Source of the DNA: CAYRVX01 sp964642165
GTDB lineage: Bacteria > Planctomycetota > Phycisphaerae > SM23-33
Length of the DNA stretch: 51,193 nt
Assembly (NCBI GenBank): GCA_964642165.1
Contig: CAZXOC010000012.1
Location: 1-51,193 of the forward strand
Reading direction: 5' to 3'
Under the pieces are notes generated by a model, which did not search any database, was not told the origin of the DNA, and saw only the letters and a list, made by a program, of their open reading frames with translations. This document shows, one piece after another, positions 34,792 to 41,830 of the stretch. The position numbers and the translations under genes were made by a program. Position 1 is the first letter of the stretch; each line of letters starts with the position of its first letter.

Positions 34792-35547
34792 TCAGCGCTC
34801 GCGCCGTTTGGCCAGGCGCTTCGACCAGACCTGCGTCGCCACGTCCGGGCGCCGCAGGTGCCCGCCGTGGACGACCTTTCGCTCGGTCTGCTCGCAGCCG
34901 TGCTCCCGCAGCCAGCGGAACGCACCCCAGGACTGGTCTCGGATCGCCGGCATGTCGTCCTTGCCCCAGAAGATCGTGATCGGCAGCTTCTTGAGCTCCT
35001 CGGTCACCTCCACCTTCCCGAACAGGTCCTCGTCGCTGTTGCAGTCCCTCGCGATCAGCATGTCGAAGACCTGCGGGTTCCGCAGGCCGATGTAGTACAG
35101 CGGAAAGCCCCCCGACGAGAACCCCGTCAGCAGGATCGAGCGGCGATCGATCCGGTAGTTGCGGCAGACGTGGTCGACCACCGCCAGCACCGACCGCTCG
35201 TCGTGCGCCAGGTCCTTGTCGTCGGCGTACCAGACGCTCGGGACCACCGGCACGTAGCCCTGCGTGCTCTTGAGCTGCGGGGCGACTACGATCAGCCCGT
35301 GCCGCTCGGCCGTGTCCCGCCACTCCAGGATCTGCCGCGTCCGTCCGTCCCACGGGTTCGTGCCGTGCAGCGTCACCACCAGCGGGCAGGAGTCCAGCTC
35401 GTCGTAGTAGCTCGGGACGTACAGCCAGTACTTCGTGCGGGTGATAGGCTCCTCGACGCCCGTGTGCGGATGGCGCGTCTCGGGCGGCACGTAGGGGCAG
35501 CCCGCCGTCGTGGCCGCCAGCAACGTCAGCACAATGGCCCTGTTCAT
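34792..35547 (-). CDS. Lipoprotein alpha/beta-hydrolase (esterase)
   Basis: A 251-residue protein. The signal (RAIVLTLLAATTAGC) has lipobox TAGC and the lipidated Cys at 17. An alpha/beta hydrolase of the PHB-depolymerase/feruloyl-esterase type follows, with oxyanion stretch VVTLHGT and nucleophile elbow GFSSGG (Ser144). An acidic residue near FWGKDDMP and His in VVHGGHL complete a plausible triad. GGAGG precedes the ATG. It is divergent from the TIGR03790 gene, so the pair may be co-regulated from the 139-base interval. It probably de-esterifies polysaccharide side chains at the cell surface. Confidence 0.75.
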   Translation of the reverse strand: MNRAIVLTLLAATTAGCPYVPPETRHPHTGVEEPITRTKYWLYVPSYYDELDSCPLVVTLHGTNPWDGRTRQILEWRDTAERHGLIVVAPQLKSTQGYVPVVPSVWYADDKDLAHDERSVLAVVDHVCRNYRIDRRSILLTGFSSGGFPLYYIGLRNPQVFDMLIARDCNSDEDLFGKVEVTEELKKLPITIFWGKDDMPAIRDQSWGAFRWLREHGCEQTERKVVHGGHLRRPDVATQVWSKRLAKRRER

Positions 35548-35592
35548 TCCTGCCTCCCGCCCCTGGCGAGGCGAATACCGACCGGCCCGCCC

Positions 35593-35622
35593 TTACATGC
35601 CGATCGCCACCCGTGGTATGCT
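35593..35622 (+). promoter_or_regulatory. Putative promoter of the TIGR03790 gene
   Basis: TTACAT (35593-35598), 18-base spacer, TATGCT (35617-35622), about 58 bases before the chosen ATG at 35687. Confidence 0.4.
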
Positions 35623-35686
35623 ACGTCCTGAGGTCGGCGCGTGTCCGATACCATACGACGATAACGTTACCACCTGCGGGAAGGCA

Positions 35687-37366
35687 ATGACAGACCGGAT
35701 CCCCACGCGCGCGGGGGCAGTCCTGCTCGCGGCGACTGCGGTCACCGGGCACGCCCTCGCCCTGCGCCCGGACGAGGTGCTGGTCGTCGGCAACCGCTCC
35801 CTGCCCGACTCGGCTGCGCTGGCGAAGTACTACGCCGCCCGGCGGGGCATGGCCGACCGCAACGTGCTCCTGCTCACCACGACGCGCGGCGAGACGATCT
35901 CCCGAGAGGACTACGACCGGGAGATCCGCGATCCCATCCGCCGGGCGCTGGCCGACCGCAAGCTCCAGGAGAAGGTCCGCTGCCTCTGCCTGATGTGGGG
36001 CGTGCCGGTGCGTGTCTCGGCCCCGACCGACGCGGCCCACGAGACGGCCTGGGCCGTCACCAGGCGGGCGCGCCAGAAGCTGCACTACCGGCTGGTCATC
36101 GACTGCAAGCTCCTCGGCACCGTCGGCAGGACCTTTCCGGCGCCGCGCACGAAGGACCTCAAGCCCATCGGGTACCTGTTCGCCTCGCCCCTGCCCGTCC
36201 CGCCCGAGCCCCTGCCCGCCGTCGCGCAGCTCACCCGCGACGTTCGGAAGCTCCTGGCCACCAAGCAGGTCGAGATCGACAAGATCCGCGACGCCCGCCG
36301 GCGCGGCATCGCCACCCGCCAGCTCCTCGCCCTGCACCTGGACCTGCGCGGGCTCGGCGGGCTCATCGAGCACCTCCGCGACCATCCCTCGCCGCTGGCG
36401 CCCAAGGCCGCCGAACTCCAGGACCGGCTCGACCAGGCCAACCGGCGGATCGCCCAGGTCCGCCGGTCGAAGGTCCGCGGCGAGACCGTCGGGGAGCTGC
36501 TCGGCCTCATGGACCGGACCGGCGGGGTCATCGCCGCCGCCGCCTACGCCGAGAAGCTCTACGGGCAGATGCGGAAGGTCCACCACATCGTGAAGTCCGA
36601 GGCCGCCGTGGACAGCGAGCTGGCCCTGCTGTGGTGGCGCGACTACCCGCTGCCCGGGCCGATCCGCAACCCGCTGCACTGGCGCAGCCGCGCGGCCACC
36701 AGGCCCAACCTGCCCCGCGCGATGATGGCCTGCCGCATCGACGGCCCCAGCCGGGCCGACGCCCTGCGGATCATCAAGGCATCGATCGCCGCCGAGGCCA
36801 AGGGCCTGCGCGGGGTCTTCTACGTCGACGCCGGCGGACCCACGCGCGTCGCCGCCGCCGCCCGGCAGCGCTACGACAAGCGGCTGAAGGACCTTCACCA
36901 GTTTGCCCGAACGCATACGAAGCTCCAGACCGTCCTCGACGAAAAGCCCACGGTCTTCCCCAAGGGTTCCTGCCCCCGCGCCGCGTTGTACGTCGGCTGG
37001 TACAGCCTGAGGAAGTACGTCCCGGCGTTCACGTGGACGCCCGGCGCCGTCGGCTGGCACGTCGCCAGTTGGGAGGCCGTCCACCTCCGCGACGCCGACA
37101 GCCGGGAATGGTGCCCGCAGATGATCCGGAACGGTGTCGCCGCGACCCTCGGGGCCGTGGGCGAGCCGCTGCTGACGCAGTTCCCCAACCCCGAGGAGCT
37201 CTTCCCGCTGCTCCTGACCGGGCAGTACACGATCGCCGAGTGCTACTGGCGGACGATCCCCGCGGCGAGTTGGCAGATGACCCTGATCGCCGACCCGCTC
37301 TACAACCCGTTCCGGGCCAATCCGCAGGTGCAGGCGAAGATTCTTCCGCCCGGCCTGGCGCCCTGA
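35687..37366 (+). CDS. TIGR03790 family exported protein
   Basis: A 559-residue protein of the TIGR03790 family, known mainly from planctomycetes, verrucomicrobia and some proteobacteria and without assigned function. Family signatures are DEVLVVGNRSLPDSAALAKYY at the mature N-terminus and LLTTTRGETISREDYDREI. The late blocks are GWHVASWEAV, WCPQMIRNGVAATLGAVGEP and TLIADPLYNPF. An unusual ~110-residue helical, Arg-rich insertion (about 180-290) makes it longer than typical members. The ATG at 35687 follows GGGAAGG and gives a proper signal peptide (AGAVLLAATAVTGHALA). Confidence 0.8.
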   Translation: MTDRIPTRAGAVLLAATAVTGHALALRPDEVLVVGNRSLPDSAALAKYYAARRGMADRNVLLLTTTRGETISREDYDREIRDPIRRALADRKLQEKVRCLCLMWGVPVRVSAPTDAAHETAWAVTRRARQKLHYRLVIDCKLLGTVGRTFPAPRTKDLKPIGYLFASPLPVPPEPLPAVAQLTRDVRKLLATKQVEIDKIRDARRRGIATRQLLALHLDLRGLGGLIEHLRDHPSPLAPKAAELQDRLDQANRRIAQVRRSKVRGETVGELLGLMDRTGGVIAAAAYAEKLYGQMRKVHHIVKSEAAVDSELALLWWRDYPLPGPIRNPLHWRSRAATRPNLPRAMMACRIDGPSRADALRIIKASIAAEAKGLRGVFYVDAGGPTRVAAAARQRYDKRLKDLHQFARTHTKLQTVLDEKPTVFPKGSCPRAALYVGWYSLRKYVPAFTWTPGAVGWHVASWEAVHLRDADSREWCPQMIRNGVAATLGAVGEPLLTQFPNPEELFPLLLTGQYTIAECYWRTIPAASWQMTLIADPLYNPFRANPQVQAKILPPGLAP

Positions 37367-37490
37367 CGCCCCGGCCGCCCCGCGCCGCAAACCGCTGCCA
37401 GCTCGCAGGCTGCGGGAAACTGTGCCCCGGTGGACCGCGGGCTTGACTGCGGCCGCCCAGGAAAAACTACGGTAAATACCCGAAAGAGTA

Positions 37491-37519
37491 TTGACGACAC
37501 GCCCAAGCTCGGGTAGTAT
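37491..37519 (+). promoter_or_regulatory. Sigma-70 promoter of the first C-rich-loop small RNA
   Basis: TTGACG (37491-37496), 17-base spacer, TAGTAT (37514-37519). Transcription is expected to start near 37526. Confidence 0.7.
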
Positions 37520-37525
37520 CATAAA

Positions 37526-37641
37526 TGACCCCAACAGGCTCAGGTCCCCCCCCACCTGAGCCAAAGCGCCGAGGGCTCCCCCGACCTCGGCAGCAGTAAT
37601 TCGGGCACGAGGTCCCACCCCGCCTCGTGCCCGTGTTTTTT
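37526..37641 (+). ncRNA. Candidate small RNA with three C-rich-loop hairpins
   Basis: Predicted ~116-base RNA. Hairpin 1: GGCTCAGGT (37537-37545) and ACCTGAGCC (37554-37562), 9 bp perfect, loop of eight C. Hairpin 2: GCCGAGG (37568-37574) and CCTCGGC (37585-37591), 7 bp, loop GCUCCCCCGA. Hairpin 3: CGGGCACGAGG (37602-37612) and CCTCGTGCCCG (37623-37633), 11 bp, loop UCCCACCCCG. The last is followed by TGTTTTTT, so it is the terminator. A further unpaired ACCCCA lies at the 5' end. All stems are perfect while all loops are C-rich, which points to selection on the loops. Such loops could pair with Shine-Dalgarno sequences. An attenuator leader for the downstream aconitase X operon is an alternative, but no anti-terminator is visible. 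Confidence 0.7.
37602..37641 (+). terminator. Rho-independent terminator (third hairpin of the small RNA)
   Basis: Perfect 11-bp stem, 10-base loop TCCCACCCCG, then GTG-type junction and six T (37636-37641). Confidence 0.85.
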
Positions 37642-37729
37642 CCCGTCGCCCGCGCCGCCGCGGCCCCCGCGCACCGTCCGTTGCCCGCGCGTCGGTCACC
37701 GATGGCTTCCCGCCACGGGGCCCACGCTG

Positions 37730-37735
37730 TATACT
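37730..37735 (+). promoter_or_regulatory. Possible -10 box of the aconitase X operon
   Basis: TATACT about 86 bases before the ATG at 37821. No convincing -35 box. Confidence 0.3.
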
Positions 37736-37820
37736 CCGGCCTGTTTGTGCGAGCCCTGTTGGCTTCCGGGGCGGGTTGACCGAGCGGCCGGAGGATGTGA
37801 TCCAGCCGGAACGTGCGCCA

Positions 37821-39074
37821 ATGCAACTCAGCAAGACCGACACCGACGTGCTCGAAGGCCGACGCGGCGAAGGCGCGCGCATGGCCATGCGGATCGTGGT
37901 GCGCCTGGCCGAGGCCTGCGGGGCCGAGAAGCTGATGGACGTCACCCAGGCGCACATCGACGGCTGCGGGCTGCTCAGCCAGGCCAGCCTGGAGTTCGCC
38001 GAGGCGTTGGCGGCCGGCGGAGCGAAGGTCGCCGTGCCCACCACGCTGAACATGGGCCCGCTGGACCTCCAGAACTGGCGCCAGTTCGGCGTGCCGGAGG
38101 ACTTCGCCGCCATGGCCATACGCCAAGGGCGCGCCTACCACGACATGGGCTGCATTCCCACGTGGACGTGCGCTCCCTACCAGGGCTACCTGACCCCGCG
38201 CTTCGGTCAGCAGATCGCCTGGGGGGAGTCCAACGCCGTCGTCTACGCCAACTCCGTCCTCGGCGCCCGCACCAACCGCTACGGCGACTACATGGACATT
38301 TGCGCGGCCATCACGGCACGCGTGCCGGAGCAGGGGCTCCACCTGACGGACAACCGCCGCGGGCAGTTCCTGGTGCGGCTGGTCGGCTTCCAGGGCGAGC
38401 AGCTCCGCGACGAGACGTTCTACCCGGCGTTCGGGCACCTGCTGGGCCCGCTGGCGGGCGAGCGGATCCCCGTCATCGAGGGCCTGCCGCCCGACGCGAG
38501 CGGCGACGCCTTGAAGGCCCTCGGCGCGGCGGCGGCCTCCTCCGGGGCCATCGCGATGTTCCACGCCGTGGGGCTGACGCCGGAGGCGCCGAGCCTCGCC
38601 GCGGCCTTCCACGGCGGCGAGCCGGAGGAGACCATCGAGGTCCGCCCCGCCGACGTCCAGGCCGCGGTCGCCGACCTCTCGACGGCGAGGGACGGCGAGG
38701 CGCTCGACGCCGTCCTGGTGGGCTGCCCGCACTTCTCGTTCGACGAGTTCCGCCGACTGGCCGAGCTGATCCGCCACCAGCGGGGCACGTCGGCCGTGGA
38801 CTTCTTCGTGCTGACCGGCACCCAGTCGCACGCGCTGGCGCTGCGGCACGGGCTGCTCGACGTGCTCGCCGGCTTCGGCGCCAAGGTCACGCTCGACACG
38901 TGCATGTTCCACACCCCCCTGCTGCCGCCGCACGCACGGACGATCATGACCGACTCCGGCAAGTGCGCCTACTACGCCCCCGGCGAGCTGAACGTGCAGG
39001 TGGCCTTCGGCAGCCTGGCCGACTGCGTGCGTTCGGCCGTCGCCGGGCGCGTCTGCCGGAGGGCGGCACGATGA
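37821..39074 (+). CDS. Aconitase X large (catalytic) subunit, probable cis-3-hydroxy-L-proline dehydratase
   Basis: A 417-residue protein of the AcnX catalytic family (DUF521, PF04412). Recognisable blocks are VPTTLNMGPLD, the Cys-containing GCIPTWTCAPYQGY, GESNAVVYANSVLGARTNRYGDY, VGCPHFSFDEF and DTCMFHTPLLPP. Bacterial two-subunit AcnX proteins dehydrate cis-3-hydroxy-L-proline; archaeal ones act on phosphomevalonate. The adjacent OCD-family reductase favours the first. I chose the ATG at 37821 since homology begins there; a GTG at 37797 close to GGAGG is possible. Its stop overlaps the small-subunit start in ATGA. Confidence 0.85.
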   Translation: MQLSKTDTDVLEGRRGEGARMAMRIVVRLAEACGAEKLMDVTQAHIDGCGLLSQASLEFAEALAAGGAKVAVPTTLNMGPLDLQNWRQFGVPEDFAAMAIRQGRAYHDMGCIPTWTCAPYQGYLTPRFGQQIAWGESNAVVYANSVLGARTNRYGDYMDICAAITARVPEQGLHLTDNRRGQFLVRLVGFQGEQLRDETFYPAFGHLLGPLAGERIPVIEGLPPDASGDALKALGAAAASSGAIAMFHAVGLTPEAPSLAAAFHGGEPEETIEVRPADVQAAVADLSTARDGEALDAVLVGCPHFSFDEFRRLAELIRHQRGTSAVDFFVLTGTQSHALALRHGLLDVLAGFGAKVTLDTCMFHTPLLPPHARTIMTDSGKCAYYAPGELNVQVAFGSLADCVRSAVAGRVCRRAAR

Positions 39075-39505
39075 CGCGGCGCCTGGCGGGACGGTGCATC
39101 ATCCCCGGCGAGGCCCGCGGCGCGGCGCTCGTGTCCCGCCGGCCGCTGAGCTTCTGGGGCGGGCTGAACCCCGCCACCGGCGAGATCGTCGACCGCCACC
39201 ACGACCGTTGCGGCGAGGTCGTCACCGGGCGGGTGTTCCTCCTGCCCGGCGGCAAGGGCTCCAGCACCGCCAGCGGGTGCCTGCTCGAGAGCGTCCGGGT
39301 CGGCACGGCCCCGGCGGCGATCGTCACGCGGTCGCTGGCCCCGATCCTGGCGCTGGGCGCGATCGTGGCGGACGAGTTGTACGGCCGCACCGTGCCGATG
39401 GTCCTGCTCGATGAGGAGTCGTTCGGCTCGATCGAGGACGGCGAGACGGTCACCGTCGAGGCCGACGGCACGGTCACCGTCGAGCCGGCGGACACAACCA
39501 CGTAG
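39071..39505 (+). CDS. Aconitase X small (swivel) subunit
   Basis: A 144-residue protein of the AcnX swivel family (DUF126, PF01989). It has the conserved FWGGLNPATGEIVDRHHD near 28-45 and the Ser-bearing active-site loop GGKGSSTASG at 60-69. It completes the dehydratase with the preceding large subunit. The two genes overlap by 4 bases, typical of obligate partners. The last residues (VTVEADGTVTVEPA) form a short repeat-like tail. Confidence 0.88.
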   Translation: MTRRLAGRCIIPGEARGAALVSRRPLSFWGGLNPATGEIVDRHHDRCGEVVTGRVFLLPGGKGSSTASGCLLESVRVGTAPAAIVTRSLAPILALGAIVADELYGRTVPMVLLDEESFGSIEDGETVTVEADGTVTVEPADTTT

Positions 39506-39553
39506 CGGCGGGGCTCGCCCCGCGCGGGGCGCGGCCAGACCGGAGAGGAAACC

Positions 39554-40543
39554 GTGCGGGTACTCAACGGCGACGACGTCCGGAAGGCCCTGCCGATGGA
39601 CGCCGCGATCGAGGCGATGAAGCAAGCCTTCGCGGCGCTGTCGGGCGGGCGCGCCGTCGTGTCCCTGCGGCTCCACCTGCCCGTCGAGCAGCACGACGGC
39701 GTGAGCTTGTGCATGGCCGCGCTGGTCCAGGAGGAGCACGCCGAGGCCCTGGCCGTCAAGGTCGTCTCGCTGTTCGACCGCAATCCCGAGCGGCACCTTC
39801 CGACGCTCCAGGCGGCCGTGCTGGCCCTCGAGCCCGACACGGGCCGGCCCGTCGCCCTGCTGGACGGAGCGGCGTTGACGGCCATCCGCACGGGCGCGGC
39901 CTCCGGGGCCGCCACCGACCTGCTGGCCCGGCCCGACAGCCGCACCGCCGCCGTCTTCGGCGCCGGGGTGCAGGCCCGCACGCAGCTCGAGGCCGTCTGC
40001 ACGGCCCGGCGCATCGAGACGGCGTGGGTCTGGGATCCGCGCCCCGGCGCGGGCGAGGCGCTCTGCCGCGAGATGGGCGGGCGCGGGCCCGTGCCGCGCG
40101 ATCTCCGCGCCGCCGACGACGCCCGCCAAGCCGTCGCCGAGGCCGACGTCGTCTGCACGGCCACCACGTCGCACACGCCCGTCTTCGCCGACGCGGACCT
40201 GAAGGCCGGAGCACACGTCAACGCGGTGGGCTCCTACCAGCCGCACGTCCAGGAAATCCCCCCCGAGACGGTCGCCAGGGCGCTGCTCGTCGTGGACAGC
40301 CGCCAAGCCGCCCTCGAAGAGGCCGGCGACATTATCCAGCCCATCAAGCAGGGGCTTATCGGCCCCGATCACGTCCACGCCGAGCTGGGCGAGCTGGTCC
40401 TCGGCCGCGAGCAGGGGCGCACCTCGGCGGACCAGGTGACGCTATTCAGGAGCGTCGGCGTCGCCGTGCAGGACGCCGTCGCCGCCCGGGAGGTCTGCCG
40501 GCGCGCCGAGCAGCTCGGCCTGGGCCAGGAAGTACAGTGGTGA
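39554..40543 (+). CDS. Ornithine cyclodeaminase/mu-crystallin family, probable delta-1-pyrroline-2-carboxylate reductase
   Basis: A 329-residue NAD(P)H enzyme of the OCD/mu-crystallin family. Lys69 in AVKVVSLF and Arg112 in IRTGAAS are the conserved substrate-binding residues. The Rossmann motif is GAGVQA at 136-141. The GTG start follows GGAGAGG. After aconitase X dehydrates cis-3-hydroxy-L-proline, the product becomes delta-1-pyrroline-2-carboxylate, which OCD-family reductases (LhpI type) reduce to L-proline. Gene order therefore gives a complete two-step route. A true ornithine cyclodeaminase is less likely in this setting. Confidence 0.85.
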   Translation: MRVLNGDDVRKALPMDAAIEAMKQAFAALSGGRAVVSLRLHLPVEQHDGVSLCMAALVQEEHAEALAVKVVSLFDRNPERHLPTLQAAVLALEPDTGRPVALLDGAALTAIRTGAASGAATDLLARPDSRTAAVFGAGVQARTQLEAVCTARRIETAWVWDPRPGAGEALCREMGGRGPVPRDLRAADDARQAVAEADVVCTATTSHTPVFADADLKAGAHVNAVGSYQPHVQEIPPETVARALLVVDSRQAALEEAGDIIQPIKQGLIGPDHVHAELGELVLGREQGRTSADQVTLFRSVGVAVQDAVAAREVCRRAEQLGLGQEVQW

Positions 40544-40587
40544 TCGGTCGGCCCCCGGTCGGCCGGTCCCTCATGAGGAGATCCGGG

Positions 40588-41810
40588 ATGCGACAGTACC
40601 TCTTCGCCCTGACGTTCGGCATGCTGGCCGCCCCGGCTGCCGCGGCGGGGACGGACCCCAACGCCCCCAAGCCGGTCGTGTACGGCAAGCCTGCCGGCTC
40701 GATCGTGCCCGCCTACCGCTACGTCGGCAAGGACGCCGTCGGCAAGGTGGCCTTCTACAGCGAGTACAACGCTCAGAACGACGAGCCCCGCCACTACCGC
40801 GGCGACCACGCCTCCTGGATCGACAACCTCGAGGTCATCACCGCCTACTCGACGTTCTTCCCGATCACGCTGCGCAGCGCCGAGGAACCGGAGAAGATGC
40901 GGCGAGCCCTGGACCTCACGCGCCGGGCCTACGCGCGGAAGCAGCTCATCTCCTACGCCGCCTACGGCACGGAAGGCGTGGACAAGCTCTCCCGCCTGCT
41001 GGATCGCCTGGAAAAGCTGCCCGACGGGCAGGCCGTCATCCGCAACATCTTCGCGGCCAACCTCGGCGACGAGCCCTACCTTGCCGGACGCAAGCCCGAG
41101 GACGTCGAGAAGCCCATCGCCTACTTCGACCGCAGGATCCAGTCACGCTACCCGCACATCCAGTCGTGGATCAACTTCGCCGTCTCCACGCCGCAGATCA
41201 AGACGTGGGGCACGGGCCGGGACGGCCTCAAACGCCTGCCGAAGGGACTGGACATCGTCAGCATCGACTACTACGCGTTCCTCGGCAACGGCACGAAGAA
41301 CAACTGGGGCCACCGCGACGTCCGCAAGTCCGAGAAGGCCACCCTGGCGTTCCTGCTGCGGTTCATGGACGACCAGACGCGGCGGATGAAGGCCGCCATC
41401 GCCGCCGCCTACCCGCCCGGCGCCGAGCCCATGATGCTCCTGCTGGGCAACTCCAGCTACGTCTGGGACATCACGCACCCCACGCCCGTCAGCATCCAGG
41501 ACGCCTACTTCGAGTACGTCCGCCGAACCGAGTGGGCCGGCCTGATGTGGTGGACGTTCGAGGACTTCAAGGACTCGATCGGCGGCCGCCACCACGAGAT
41601 CATCCGCGCCCATCAGCGCCACGGGAAGCGCATCCGNNNNNNNNNNNNNNNNNNNNNNNNNNNNNNNNNNNNNNNNNNNNNNNNNNNNNNNNNNNNNNNN
41701 NNNNNNNNNNNNNNNNNNNNNNNNNNNNNNNNNNNNGCGGCCGCCACCACGAGATCATCCGCGCCCATCAGCGCCACGGGAAGCGCATCCGCGCCGAACG
41801 CCTGTACTGA
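40588..41810 (+). CDS. Secreted TIM-barrel-like protein, probable glycosidase
   Basis: After removing the false gap it is 355 residues and continuous. A signal peptide (RQYLFALTFGMLAAPAAAAG) is followed by an alpha/beta barrel-like pattern: YSEYNAQNDEP, ITAYSTFFP, LISYAAYGTEG, IFAANLGDEPY, WINFAVSTPQ, IVSIDYYAF and GLMWWTFEDFKD. The strand-end Glu in NLGDEPY and Trp/Glu in WWTFED are what one expects of a glycoside hydrolase active site, but I recognise no family. GAGGAG lies 7 bases before the ATG at 40588. It follows the OCD gene by 44 bases and probably belongs to the same operon. Confidence 0.6.
41637..41736. other. Scaffold gap (100 N) flanked by an unmerged 55-base overlap
   Basis: Bases 41582-41636 are identical to 41737-41791. 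Deleting one copy and the N run (155 bases) joins the two frames of the glycosidase-like gene and gives a normal C-terminus. Confidence 0.95.
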
Positions 41811-41830
41811 CGGCCGGGAAGGAGCCGCGC

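Larger units (their letters stand above)
37367..37820. other. Intergenic region holding a candidate small RNA and an acnX promoter
   Basis: 454 bases without a protein gene. It contains a promoter, three hairpins and a terminator (37491-37641). A TATACT box lies at 37730-37735. The first ~120 bases show nothing recognisable. Confidence 0.7.

Noticed and set aside
37526..37820. Riboswitch controlling the aconitase X operon
   Set aside because: No known aptamer core and no alternative anti-terminator pairing were found; the operon has a possible -10 box after the terminator. It is kept only as an alternative.
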